Source of the DNA: Mesocentrotus franciscanus
Taxonomy: Eukaryota > Echinodermata > Echinoidea > Camarodonta > Strongylocentrotidae
Direction: 5' to 3'
DNA: 64,000 nucleotides
NCBI GenBank assembly: GCA_037976565.1
Contig: CP137671.1
Location: forward strand, 19,349,910 to 19,413,909
A program made the translations under genes and the position numbers. The notes under the pieces were generated by a model, which was not told the DNA's origin, ran no database searches, and saw only the letters and a list, made by a program, of their open reading frames with translations. Positions 12,037 through 22,369 of the stretch are shown here, piece by piece (positions within the stretch are counted from its first letter, which is position 1; each line of letters begins with the position of its first letter).

Positions 12037-12392
12037 GACATTTGATTTAATTTATTCACCACTTTCAGGAAGGAAATTATGAGTGGTTGGATCATCAAAA
12101 AGTTACAGAAACTTGTAGGCAGATCAACCTACACAAAATGCAATACCTAACACAATAAAGAGACAAAGAAATAACACAATGGAAATTACACACATAGTTA
12201 GATTCACAGCTTCTGCATCAAGTGAAGTTTTAGATTATGCCTAAAACTATGTAATGATGCGCCCTGTTTAAGCTGTGAAGGTAGTTTATTCCAGATAGTG
12301 AGTCCTCACAAAAAAATTACTTGAAAAGGACAAATGAAGATATAGTACACATGCTTTTTTATTGAAATCCTGGTACTATATCTATGAATATC
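12037..12392 (-). pseudogene. CR1/L2-type LINE 3' end with reverse transcriptase C-terminus
   Basis: Read on the minus strand, 12392 to about 12300 gives IHRYSTR followed by VRT. After a one-base frameshift comes GLTIWNKLPSQLK, then SLHSFRHNLKLHL, then a stop at 12204-12206. This is the characteristic tail of CR1/L2/jockey-like non-LTR polyproteins: H-Y-T-R, then G-x-x-I/L-W-N-x-L-P, then S-x-x-S-F-x-x-x-L-K. A 165-base untranslated end finishes around AATAAATTAAATC near 12040. The copy is 5'-truncated and frameshifted, so dead. Confidence 0.75.
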
Positions 12393-12565
12393 TTTGTTGC
12401 TCTGAAAAATATAACAAAAGATTTCTGGTAATATGAATAATATGATAATATTAATACATTAAAAAACACAGTTGAAATTCGTGTAATAATGAAATTGAGA
12501 AAATATTAAATTTCATGAATAGATGTCTGCTTGGACTCAACAATGGCTTGTGGCACTTCATACTA

Positions 12566-12755
12566 CAGTCAAACCTGTCTATAGCGACCGCCCAAGGGAA
12601 ACAAAAAAAGTGGTCTTTGTAGACAGGTGGTCTTTGTAGACAGGTTCCTTTAGTACATGTTTCAATGAGAAACCATTTTCAAGGGAAACAAAAAATGTGG
12701 TCCTTGTAGACAGGTGGTCTTTGTAGACAGTTGGTCACTAAAGCAGGTTTGACTG
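12566..12755. mobile_element. TA-flanked MITE, copy 1
   Basis: Terminal repeats CAGTCAAACCTG and CAGGTTTGACTG are exactly inverted and flanked by TA on both sides (12564-12565 and 12756-12757), as in Tc1/mariner insertions. The interior carries direct repeats of GTGGTCTTTGTAGACAGGT. A second copy lies at 43985-44174. Non-coding. Confidence 0.88.
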
Positions 12756-12855
12756 TACCTGCTTTCTTTCGGGGGGGGAAAAGGATATGACGGAGAGGAG
12801 TACTGAGAGGAGTACCGAAAAAACTACCGTTAATGTTTAAAACTTGTTGTCTTAC

Positions 12856-13019
12856 CTTGTCGTTGAGCCCTCAGAACTTGCGAACGATGATCCGCTTCTT
12901 GAAAGCTGATTGATAGATCCATCCTGTGAACGAAAACGATGTTGAAGAAATGAAGGAATTGAGTTACGATTAGGGCGTTTCACGGCCGGTAGGTACCGCT
13001 TTTTCCTCACATCGGTCAT
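12856..13019 (-). CDS. candidate first coding exon of an unidentified gene
   Basis: On the minus strand an ATG at 13017-13019 (A at -3) opens 54 codons plus two bases, ending at CAAG with the consensus donor GTAAGA at 12855-12850. The peptide starts MTDVRKKRYLPAVKRPN, strongly basic, and ends Ser/Gly/Thr-rich with INQLSRSGSSFASSEGSTT. If the donor is not used, a stop follows one codon later. Codon composition and CpG content stand out from the AT-rich surroundings. An internal TTCGTTCACAG at the middle could instead make the second half an internal exon. No family is recognised, and no compatible next exon was found downstream (lower coordinates). This is the best coding candidate in the window. 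Confidence 0.4.
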
Positions 13020-13573
13020 TTTAGGGGTTTTAATTCAATGCACCCTTTCACTTAATAGCATTCGTATTCGTGGTGCGACATTTCAAGCATATCCATGGCA
13101 AAGTGAAGAATCAGCAGGAACAGGTAATAGTTATGACAAGCAGAATGATGATTGATTCAGTATGAGATAATCTGGTCAGGGGGAAGGATCCATTCCACTT
13201 TAAGCAAAACTCTCACTTTCGCACAGCCTTCTAGTTCCACATCAAACCAGAAGTCTTGATAAACCAGAATGAATTCAAAACCATGCCACTTTCTTTAATG
13301 ATGCACAGAGATCTATAAAGCGACGATAGTGACAGTGATGAATAAATCTTTGTGGACTCAAAACTTGCGATCATTATCAAAGACACTTGACACATAAGTA
13401 TGATCCTTTCATTTTGAAACGTTGCATCGATCATATTCGTCATTGATCAACAAGTTGCACATTCCAATGACAGCATCGATAGCGCAGATTCCAACTCAAA
13501 GATTTTTTGCTTTCAGTAGTCAGTACATCTTGGCACAAAATCAAAATTACTGTGGATTGTTTTTTCTTCTGCT

Positions 13574-13577
<4 letters not shown>

Positions 13578-13608
<31 letters not shown>

Positions 13609-13662
13609 GAGTGGGTGGAGAAAGAGAGTGGGTGGAGAAAGAGAGAAGGGAGGGGAGATATA
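13578..13662 (+). repeat. (GA)n tract
   Basis: About fourteen GA dinucleotides followed by two near-identical GGGTGGAGAAAGAGA units. It accounts for much of the length of the overlapping open frames on both strands. Confidence 0.95.
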
Positions 13663-13689
13663 TCAAAATATAAACAAAAGAATATTTCT

Positions 13690-13889
13690 CTCTGAAGCAA
13701 TGTCTTTGAATCGAGTAAAAATATGATGTCCAACTTAATCTCTAGAATGATATCAATGTCACAAAACATGTCTTCCAAGGCGAAGAGCCTGCACCGATCT
13801 GCTTCCGTTCTAAAAGTCACGCCATTTTCAATCACCAACTCTTTTACAATATCCAACCACTTTTTTTTTCTCCAGTTAAAGAAGAGCAT
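13690..13889 (-). other. open minus-strand stretch, unrecognised
   Basis: From 13889 downward the frame reads about 66 non-repetitive codons, including NGVTFRTEADRCRLFALED, before entering GA-repeat translation. It lies about 0.7 kb upstream of the candidate exon at 12856-13019 on the same strand. No domain is recognised and no clear splice sites bound it. It may be chance or untranslated DNA. Confidence 0.15.
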
Positions 13890-14082
13890 GGAGTAAATTA
13901 GAAGTGTATCATGTAGTGAAATGATTCACACTAATTAGCAATTCCCTACGGATTGGACGGCATGCCGCAGTAGGCAGAACTTGGCTAGTTAAGGATCACG
14001 TTAGATATTATAGTGCCAGACATAACAGAGTAGGGTAGGCAGAATCGCAGGATTGGGTGTGATGTGTGTGTATTAGCCCCGA

Positions 14083-14495
14083 GAAGATGAGAGAGAGTGC
14101 CGGGAGGGGGGTAGAGGCAGAAGGGGAGGGGAGGGAAAGAGAGACAGAGAGAGGGAGAAAGAGAGAGTACAAGATAAAGTTTGAGAGACAGAAAGGAGAG
14201 AGGGGAGGGGAGGGGGTTGAAGATGGTGTGAGAGAAATTAAGAGAGATAGAAAATAAAGAGAAGAGAGGGGAGAGAGAGAGAGAGGCAATAGTGAGATAT
14301 AATTTTTGAGAATTAGAGAGGGTGAGAGAGACTCATAGGCCTAAAGTTACAGTGAGAGGAAGAGAAAGTTAGAAAGGAGAGAGAAAGTTAGAAAGGAGAG
14401 AGAAAGTTAGAAAGGAGAGAGATAGGAAGAGGGGGAGTGAGAGAATCAGGGAGAGAGAGAACAACAAAGTTTGAGGGTTTGGGGGGGGGGGGTTG
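14083..14495 (+). repeat. homopurine tract with a 19-base tandem unit and a G run
   Basis: Nearly 400 bases of GA-rich DNA. Three exact-phase copies of a 19-base unit (AGAGAAAGTTAGAAAGGAG) start at 14361, 14380 and 14399. A run of twelve G ends the block at 14481-14492. Open frames on both strands here are repeat artefacts. Confidence 0.92.
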
Positions 14496-14952
14496 GAGGT
14501 GGTAACAAACATGGCTTAGTGAGGGATTTGGCCATAGTCCTCCTGAGTTGAGTCACATAGAGGCAATAGATCCTCAATCAACGCACATTGTCTTTACATA
14601 CAAAGGAGGGGACACGACCAGTCTAATGTGACATAATGCCTTAATTACCTAGCTCCTCTCCATTAAGGCATTACTATGTTCAAATATTAATAAGAGGCTG
14701 CCCCCCCTCCCTCCCCTCCCCTTCCTCCTCCTCTCAATCTCACACAGGGATAATTGAATCATCACTTCTTTCACACATTGTAAACATGTTTGGAAAAAAA
14801 GTATATGTGTCATTCTTATAATTAAATATTTAAAGGGCTATCCATCCATTGTAATAACTTCATTTGTATGGAAGAAGATAATCCATTAGCCATTCTGTTT
14901 CTCTGATTTGTCCTGGTGATCACAAGAAATGAAAAGACTCACAGAATCTTAA

Positions 14953-15335
14953 AGGCATCGTTTAACAATGTTAAATCTGAGATGCACGGCCCTACGTGTT
15001 ATCAGTGTCTGTGATATGGTGTAATAATGAAGCCCTAAAAAAAAAAAATCGCACTTCAAAATGATCAAGAAGTGCCTCAGAAAAGTAATAATCTTTGAGT
15101 GACCGGTTTTACCATACTCATTTTCCCCAATAGACTGTAGTGTTATGAAAACCATTAGGAAAACGCAAAATTTGGTTTCGATTTCCAATCATAAATATCT
15201 TGATAATCAGACAGGCGATAGGCTTTGTAAAAGTCATGGGGTTCCTGACTGACCTAAAGGTTTATAATTATCATTGCAGCATGAGCTAAATCCAGGATTT
15301 TGTTTCAGAATCTGAGACAAAGTTACCGGATCCCT
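14953..15335 (+). mobile_element. TTAA-flanked non-autonomous element, family D copy 1
   Basis: Flanked by TTAA at 14949-14952 and 15336-15339, with ends AGGCATCG and GGATCCCT that are weakly inverted. The body is collinear with 36551-36931 in the same orientation, including GTGTCTGTGATATGGTG, GAGTGACCGGTTTTA and CAGGATTTTGTTTCAGAATC. The ORF-like stretch inside (minus) is shared repeat sequence. TTAA targeting points to piggyBac-type mobilisation, an inference. Confidence 0.8.
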
Positions 15336-15589
15336 TTAAGATAAATAAAACTGAGTGTAGTATATACTTTTCATGTCAGATTCATTTGAAGGAAAAGGTC
15401 TAACAATAGCTGACTGCTAAGTATATCATTAACAAGAATCAATGGTTCAAATGTATCATGATAAAATAGCCATTTTTTTAGAATTAGATGCCTAGCTGGC
15501 TCATCATCAAAGACATGTATTTTTGTTTATTTGTTTTGTTTTGTTTTACCTGAATGATAAGAAAGCAAATGTATGCTTGTAAGTAAGCA

Positions 15590-15750
15590 ACCAGCTAGGG
15601 GACCAATGGCTATAAGTCCTCTCCAAGGGACTTGGTGATGAGGATTAATGCCTTACCAAAGGGCACTAGCGCATCCACTTGGTTTTGAACCTGGGACCTC
15701 CCGGTTACGAGACCACTGCTCTACCACTGAGCCATCCCGCCTCCCTATTT
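15590..15750 (-). mobile_element. tRNA-derived SINE (Thr-like head)
   Basis: The minus strand carries an A box TGGCTCAGTGGTAGAGC (15718-15734) and a degenerate B box GGTTCAAAACC (15681-15691). The anticodon-arm region TCTCGTAACC resembles tRNA-Thr(CGT). The body continues to about 15590. It lacks a folded acceptor stem and is not a functional tRNA gene. Confidence 0.75.
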
Positions 15751-15854
15751 TGATATCATTTGCTTGTTTATTTGATTTTCTTTTAACACACAGCCCTTTT
15801 TTCACTTGCCTCTCCAGTCTCCACAGCTCTAAAAATAGAGAGGTTTACTAAATT

Positions 15855-16056
15855 ATTCAAATTTATGGATGTTTCTTTCCTGGGGCCTAGTAACGAAGTA
15901 TTCCCATTAACCTATTATTAATGAATGAACTACAATACTTATATAATATTTATCTAATAGCAACAAGTAATGTGTGCAGACTTCATTCATTAATAACAGG
16001 TAAATAGAATAACTTGTCTCTAGATCCCCAGGAAAGAAACATCCATAAATTTGAAT
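15855..16056. mobile_element. inverted-repeat MITE, copy 1
   Basis: The left end ATTCAAATTTATGGATG with TTTCTTTCCTGGGG is mirrored by CCCCAGGAAAGAAA with CATCCATAAATTTGAATAT at the right. Arms are about 36 bases with very few mismatches. Internal segments (CATTAACC...TTAATGAATGAA and TTCATTCATTAATAACAGG) also pair. A diverged copy lies at 38151. Confidence 0.8.
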
Positions 16057-16323
16057 ATGTTAGTTAACTGGTCTATTGTGAATAAGAACTCAGATCTATT
16101 GCAATATTGAGTAATCACATGGTAGCAGTATGACACAACAGTATCCCTGGACAGAACCAGCCTGGACAGAACAGTCATCATCCATTTTGACAACTTTCAG
16201 ATGAAGGCGATTATGAGTAAATGAGAGATGATGTCATATAACAGAATGGTCAAGAGGCCGGAGGGCTACGTTGAATCCATTGATAAATACATCTCCAGCA
16301 GGTTGTACCATAGACATGTCATA

Positions 16324-16607
16324 GGGTGCGTTTATCGTGTCTTGCCACTAGATATGTACATATCAAACCCCACTATATGAACGTGATTTTCGGGATGTCG
16401 CGTTTATCGTCTCTTCACGATTCAAAATAAAGGCCTTGTCTCTGCGCAGCTGCTTTGCGCCGTTTGACCCGGGAAGCAGATTACCCTGGGAAGGTCCATA
16501 GAGCTATAAAAGGGTAAGGTCCGATTTGTATGTGGGGTTCAAAACAGCTTTGCGTTTATTGTGTCTCAGAAACATGATTCTGGCTGTATGTATATATAAA
16601 CGCAACC
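16324..16607 (+). mobile_element. MITE family B copy 1
   Basis: Ends GGGTGCGTTTAT and ATAAACGCAACC are inverted, with ATA flanking both sides (16321-16323 and 16608-16610). The body is collinear with 39737-40141 (GTGATTTTCGGGATGTCGC, CTGCGCAGCTGCTTTGCGCC). The first seven bases match family A, which suggests related mobilising enzymes. Confidence 0.8.
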
Positions 16608-16683
16608 ATAGATAGATAGGTGTACAACACGTGCTATTGTTCCATGGCCATTGTTCTGAACTAACCCAATTCCCGATGCCTAA

Positions 16684-17080
16684 GGTCACACCAAAAAAAA
16701 TTCATTTCAATGTCAGTTTGCTTCTCGATTTTTGAAATGCATGCGTTTCCCAGGCGTTTCTACCCTACGATGAATTCTTGGTTCGGAGTATGCGTTTTAA
16801 TTTCTATGTCACTTTGATAACATCTCATCGCCGGTTCGATGTGGAGAAACAAAGTGGAAATGCAGTGGGAAATTTGATATTTTGAACATGTCCAAAGTTT
16901 CTCGGGCCTTTGCGTTGTCGACCCGTTTCCCCCTAAAACGCATGGGAAACGCAACGTAGATATAATATCGATGTCACTCCGGATCGCATTCAAATCATGC
17001 ATACCCAGATCGATTTTGGGTCGTTTCTCCTGTTTTGACACCAAAATGGAAATGCATGGTCTCAACACATCGGTGTGACC
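16684..17080. mobile_element. terminal-inverted-repeat element, GGTCACACC ends
   Basis: GGTCACACC at 16684 is matched by GGTGTGACC ending at 17080, flanked by TAA and TAG, a near-match three-base duplication. The interior has inverted runs rich in CGTTTC/GAAACG words. The 102-codon minus open frame at 16760-17068 falls entirely inside and shows no transposase features. Confidence 0.65.
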
Positions 17081-17456
17081 TAGGCATTATTTCAGCCTTA
17101 GACCCAATACTTTACCTAATCCTTACCATAAACCTAACTTTAAAAACACAATTGCAACCCTAACCCTATACTTTTGATGAAATAGAGCTGAGAGCATCTT
17201 GTTGCTGGAGCATAGGTCAGATCACCCTGCAGGTTCTGTTTAATTCTTTGATGAGGTCACTAAAATAATAGAATGGTTTAAGTAAGTAGAATTACAATCT
17301 ATATATAAATGAAATCTAATGAGAGATCGAGTCATACAGACCCTACAAATTTCAATCTGGACACCCCCCTCTCCATTAAAAAGTTAAAGTGCACGAAACC
17401 CTATTTTCTGGTCCATACATGAACAAAAAGAAAGACATGTATCTTAGACCCCGTTC

Positions 17457-17901
17457 TCACTCACTTTGAAAGTGGTCTTAGTTAGACCGCTCCAGAGGAA
17501 CGGGTCTTGAGGAACGGTTTGCGAGGGTTCACACTCCGAGCAGTTTTTTATGGCTCAAACCGCTCCACGAGTCAAAGTGGTCTTGTTGCTATGGCAGCTC
17601 AGGTCAGCGGGTAAATTTTTTCGCGCGGAATACTAAGCGTATGTACCGTACTACATGTTTCGCGCGCAACGTCACTAGACCACTTCCGTTCAAAGTGCGC
17701 TTCCGTTCACACTCGCACGTTAGAGCGCTCCAAACCGCTCTTAATAAGACCGTTCCTCAAGACCACCTCCCGAGGTGGTCTTCTGAGCGGTCCAGAAGTC
17801 CACTTCCTGGACCACTTTGACCGTTCTCACTCACCTAAGAACCGCTCCTGAGGAACGGGTCTTAGTTAGACCGCTCCAACGAAGTGAGTGAGAACGGGGT
17901 C
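17457..17901 (+). mobile_element. MITE family C copy 1 (445 bases)
   Basis: Ends GACCCCGTTCTCACTCACT and AGTGAGTGAGAACGGGGTC are inverted. The whole element is GC- and CpG-rich and internally palindromic, with repeated GGAACGGGTCTTAGTTAGAC words. A highly similar, oppositely oriented copy is at 50706-51147. Flanks are TTA and ATA. No coding content. Confidence 0.9.
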
Positions 17902-17967
17902 ATAGTTCAAAAATTAAGTCTTAATTTTCAATAACTGCTCTCTGTGTGAGCAGCCCCTCTCATTAAA

Positions 17968-18312
17968 TTCTCTCTCTCTCTCTCTTTTCCATCTCTTTCT
18001 CTCTCTTTTTCTCTCTCCAGGGGTGATAGTGAGCACTAAAAAAAAGAAAGGTTTTAGTGAGAGGTAAAAAAAAACATCTAAGCGAAGCGAGGTGCCAAGC
18101 GCTTGTGTGAGGCGTTCAAGCAAGTAACGGAGAAGTACCTATAACCCCTCTCCTTATTTTAAGCCGGATTTACATCGATCTCAGGGACTGTCCATTAATG
18201 GAAGAAAAAAAATTATGATTAAAAAGTTTATTTTTTAAAAATCGGGGAAAAAAAAATCAGGATAAAATCGGGTAATTATCAGGCCTGTCTCTCTCTCTCT
18301 CTCTCTCTCTCT
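17968..18312 (+). repeat. two (CT)n tracts
   Basis: CT/TC runs at 17968-18018 and 18286-18312 flank a nondescript stretch. The minus-strand open frame at 17914-18123 derives from the first run. Confidence 0.85.
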
Positions 18313-18766
18313 TTCATCTGTCTTTGACTGAGCATCAATGAGTAATCCGCTCTCTTCCGCCAGCTGCCATGTTGATCCATTGTATGATATCTGAAACCAT
18401 TCATAAAATCCCCCTTCCTAATCTAACATTGTGCTATTCTCATCCCGTACATTAAATACATTTGTCTCTCTTCCCCTTTCGAACCAACATACTTTGGAAT
18501 TGATTTGTTATTTTTAAAATAGTGGAGAGCACAAACTATTCATCTTCTCTAGAAGCCCATAACAATTGATCAATCTAAAAATAAATCAAACCCATAAAGG
18601 ATACCAAAAGTTCTTTTTGAAAATCTGGCCAAAAAAAGAGTGAAGTATGCTGTATCATAGCCAAAATATTTCACTCTATCAAGGCCTATGTCATAATTGG
18701 TATTGGTATGTTTGAACTCTACCTATAACACATGGTATTCACAGAAAACACTTTTCCACCATAAAA

Positions 18767-18993
18767 TCATCATCATCATCATCGTCATCATCATCATCGT
18801 CATAGTCATCATCATCATCATCAACATCATCCTCCTCCTCCTCCTCCTCCTCCTCCTCCTCCTCCTCCTCCTCCTCCTCCTCCTCCTCCTCCTCCTCCTC
18901 CTCCTCCTCCTCCTCCTCCTCCTCCTCCTCCTCCTCCTCCTCCTCCTCCTCACCACCACCACCACCACCACCACCACCACCACCACCACCACC

Positions 18994-19042
<49 letters not shown>
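18767..19042 (+). repeat. compound trinucleotide array CAT-TCC-CAC-CAT
   Basis: Four blocks in order: imperfect (CAT/CGT)n at 18767-18829, (TCC)n at 18830-18950, (CAC)n at 18951-19008 and (CAT)n at 19009-19042. All three frames on both strands are open across it, so the predicted Leu/Thr/Ile, Glu/Gly/Asp and Arg/Val/Met proteins are artefacts. Confidence 0.97.
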
Positions 19043-19584
19043 AGTGCCAGGTCTGTTACAGACATCGGCGGTCATGGCCCTCCATTTATGTCTATTATCT
19101 GCTATTCTTAAAAAGCTGGCATTGCTGATTGCATTTTTGGTTGCCCATTTGCCAGGCTTTGCAAATATGTATGGCATTGCCTTCCCCTGCTCCTCTTTTC
19201 AGCAATCTTCGCTGTTAATATATTTTTTCTTTCTAGATTATCCTTTCTGTACATGTGACCAACAAATTGCATTTGCCACTTTCTTATTGTGAGGATGAGT
19301 GATGGTTTTTACTCTTGCTTTTCTAAACAGGTTTTCATTTGTTATCCTTTCTTTTAAACTTCATCTAAAAGGTTAAAAAATGTGTTTTAATATTTTTAGG
19401 GGTCACATTTCGGTTGATTTGATCTATATTTAACCAATGGACTGGAGAGAAATCTGGAGATAGCCAAATAAGAAAATATCTAACTTAACCTAAGTACAAA
19501 TTTAGGTGGCAGCAGCCTACACATCACAGGCACGTCAAGAGTCTGCTTCTACTTCAAGCCCATCAAACAAAGTGTATACAGTGT

Positions 19585-19815
19585 ACCTATTTCGAAACAA
19601 TAGATGGCTCACTTCTATTTCTATCCATAACCACATGAATGTACTTTCCGTGATCCTTATGATCACCCAGCAGCACAGTTGATGATCCTGGTTGTTTTGG
19701 GTATGGACTATTAAACGAGCTACCATCCCGTCTGGATTCACCACTATGCCGATGTCATTGCAAGTCCAACATTTCCTACGATGAAACAATAGAGGGCGCA
19801 CTCCCATTCCTAACC
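19585..19815. other. unique sequence with duplicated CTCF-like core
   Basis: GAAACAATAGATGGCTCAC at about 19594 recurs as GAAACAATAGAGGGCGCAC at 19784, followed in each case by a TTCTA/CCCATTCCTA-type stretch. The second copy contains AGAGGGCGC, close to the CTCF core. The minus open frame at 19535-19807 spans the region but resembles no family. Confidence 0.35.
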
Positions 19816-20129
19816 CCTATCATCATTGATTTGATCGAATACCATCTGATATCCCCTGAACTCCATTTGAACCCAATGTTTCACATAGCAGCTGACTACG
19901 TTATTTCTTCCATATGAAAACCTCACACCTCTTTAGACGAGCGAGCGAGAAGAAAAAAAAGAAGTAAACGATATTGGAAGTATGGCAAATCCATTGTTTG
20001 CTTTAAGTAACCCATTGGCAGCTGAATTTTCTCATTCCCCCAGGGCTCAATACAGGAACAAATAGTTATCACAGGCAGTGAGTGGGTTAACTAAAAAGCG
20101 GGATGGTCCAAAGGAAAGTCAGCTACCAG

Positions 20130-20512
20130 CTCAAATCACATTTGCAAGAGAGAGGGAGGTTAAAGAGAGTGAATAGAGAGAATGGAAGAGAAATAGAAAT
20201 AGGGACAGAGAGAGAAAGACAGACAGAGAAGGGGAGAGACAGAGAGAGCAAGAAGAGAGAAAGAGAGAGAAAGAGAAAGAGAGCAAAAAGAGAGATAGAG
20301 AGAGAGAGAGAGAGAAGCAGAAGCAGAAGCAGAAGAAGAGAGAAAAAAAGGTAAATGAAGAAAAATAAAAGAGAATGAGAATAGAAGAAAGAAAAAAAAG
20401 AGAGAAGAGAAAGAAGAAAAGGGTGAGAAAGAGAGAGGGAGAGATAGACAGAGATAAAGAGAGAGAAGGGGAGAAAGAGGTGGGAAGAAAGAGGGGTGAT
20501 GAAGGACAATTA
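20130..20512 (+). repeat. homopurine tract of about 380 bases
   Basis: An almost uninterrupted A/G sequence of GAGA, GAAA and AGACAGA words, including three GCAGAA units near 20315. The minus strand translates to Ser/Leu/Phe runs that are artefacts. Confidence 0.95.
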
Positions 20513-20779
20513 AAAAAAAACTATGACTCATTCATGATTATAGAATACATTTCTAATGACCTTCAATAATTTGAACAGTTTTAACAGGTGGTTATACATG
20601 TACATTCTGTGAAACACTACAGAACAAGGGCTCGACACAATTGGATTATTGGTATTTTCTTCTATTTTAGGACAAGTCTTCATCTAAAGTATAGAAATGA
20701 ACAATAAAAATGAAAACCCTTGTAAAAAGTCTAAAGTTTTTAAACAAAATATTTGTTAATCCATTTTTGTTTTTTAAAT

Positions 20780-20935
20780 CCAGGCTTGGATATTTTGTTT
20801 CGTGATTATATTATTTCACTTTGTTTTTAATGTGAGTTGACCCCTATGAAGAACAACATTAGTGCTGGTCAAGGTGTCCCATCGCACAAGTGGTAAATAA
20901 ATAATAAATAAATAAAAATAAGTAGAAATTTACAC
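20780..20935 (+). mobile_element. LINE 3' end with (TAAA)n tail
   Basis: The stretch GAAGAACAACATTAGTGC then GGTCAAGGTGTCCC leads into GTGGTAAATAAATAATAAATAAATAAA. This resembles the untranslated end of CR1/L2-like elements finishing in a TAAA-type microsatellite. No coding remnant was found upstream, so it is a short 5'-truncated copy. Confidence 0.5.
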
Positions 20936-20939
20936 ATCT

Positions 20940-21770
20940 TTAAACATGCTATAATGTAAAGGTTATAGGGTTCCCGAAAAGCAACTACAAGAGACGACTT
21001 TCAACGAGATGGATTCCTTCTATGATTCTATCCCTGCCCCAAGACATCATCTTAGTAACACTGGCATCCCTCCTCCCAAAGTATGCTCCACATGTTCAGC
21101 CTGTTCAGTCTAAAGAAACATATACAAAATGCCTATGCTACAACATCGTACGAAGAATCACCATATTGTGAAAGGGGAATAGGAAAGAGCGGATAACAAC
21201 ATGGTTTTAAGAAATGGCATATGAGGGAACTCATTTCGATGAGCTAAGATGACATGACAGCTGGCCAATCATCGGTGCCCTTTTACAATAAGCCCCGCCC
21301 ACTTACAGATTTTCGTAATTGACCAAGTTATTGTTTGAAACTATACTCAAACAGACACTTCGCTACACCACATTTTGTAATTTGACATTTAGACTAGAAA
21401 AATATTTTGTACACGTATCATATATAACTATACGATTTTCATGTAGCCATACAAAGATTTTTTGTAGTCTGAAAGTAGGGGTAATGTGTCATCCATTGGT
21501 ACAGCCAATTAGCAAGATAGCTAACTGACTGGCTACATTAGGTAACCGATGGAGCAAATATTGAACTTTCCCCACATCGTCGTCGTCGGAACTGGAGGAT
21601 CGGACAGGGACATGGCACTGTGATGAAGATGAGAAATCAATAGGTTGTAAGACTGACTTGAAGGGATGGCAAGGGAAGCAGGAATATTCAGAGTATACTG
21701 AGGAGCATTCGTCATTGTCTTTTGGAAGTGGTGTAGCTACATATATCGTCGTTGAATAGCCATTAGGGTG
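20940..21770. other. no gene seen
   Basis: AT-rich sequence. Short open frames at 21319-21528 and 21533-21715 (minus) have no recognisable domain. Confidence 0.45.
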
Positions 21771-21777
21771 TTAAATC

Positions 21778-21960
21778 ATCAACTTTAAAGAGAAAGACCA
21801 GTTCTGGTCATGCGATTGCATTGTGAAAGAAACGTTGTGGAATCGATCAGAAAAGGTTGATCATCTAGCATATAAGTATTGGTGTGTACTGCAAGGTTCT
21901 GGAATCATCAAAATGATAAGAAATTTGGCCCAGTCTTGGTAAAGTTACAAGCACTGTACA
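21778..21960 (+). repeat. dispersed repeat family F, copy 1
   Basis: TTAAAGAGAAAGACCAG followed by TCTGGTCATGC, ATTGCATTGTGAAAGAAAC and TTCTGGAATCATCAAAATGAT parallels 49128-49400. The first part also parallels 34262-34330. Copies begin near TTAA, suggesting another TTAA-inserting family, but right ends were not identified. Confidence 0.5.
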
Positions 21961-22369
21961 CAGAAAGATGTATATGGGACTACGCGACCACATGCGATAT
22001 CTATTTGGTCCAAATAGATATAATAATTTACCAAATATATCAATTGTAGGCGGTTTCCCGACTTTCCCGGCAAAATTTGTATCATCACGTATTAGTCAAA
22101 ACATATTCTTTCACATGATTGGTAATGAGAGCTTCCATTTCATTTTTTTGAGAGAGGGGCGCTTCCAAAAAATATACTTTAACACAAGAGATAATGCCCT
22201 TCTGGCTTTGAACAGATATGTAGGCCCTTAGGGGACACAGGGGCACCTGCCCCAGCCCCTTATGGTACCAAAACAAGAGGACAAAGAGAGGGGAAAATTA
22301 ACAAGATAATAGGACCTAATCCTGCCCCCATCCCCTAATTGAGGATCTTGCTAATTCACATAACCAGAA

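Noticed and set aside
14949..15188. 79-codon minus frame also present at 36590-36781
   Set aside because: The shared frame is explained by two copies of the same TTAA-flanked repeat, not by a gene family; one copy is truncated by stops.
18697..19128. 143-codon plus and 106-108 codon minus open frames
   Set aside because: Entirely made by the CAT/TCC/CAC array; every frame is open.
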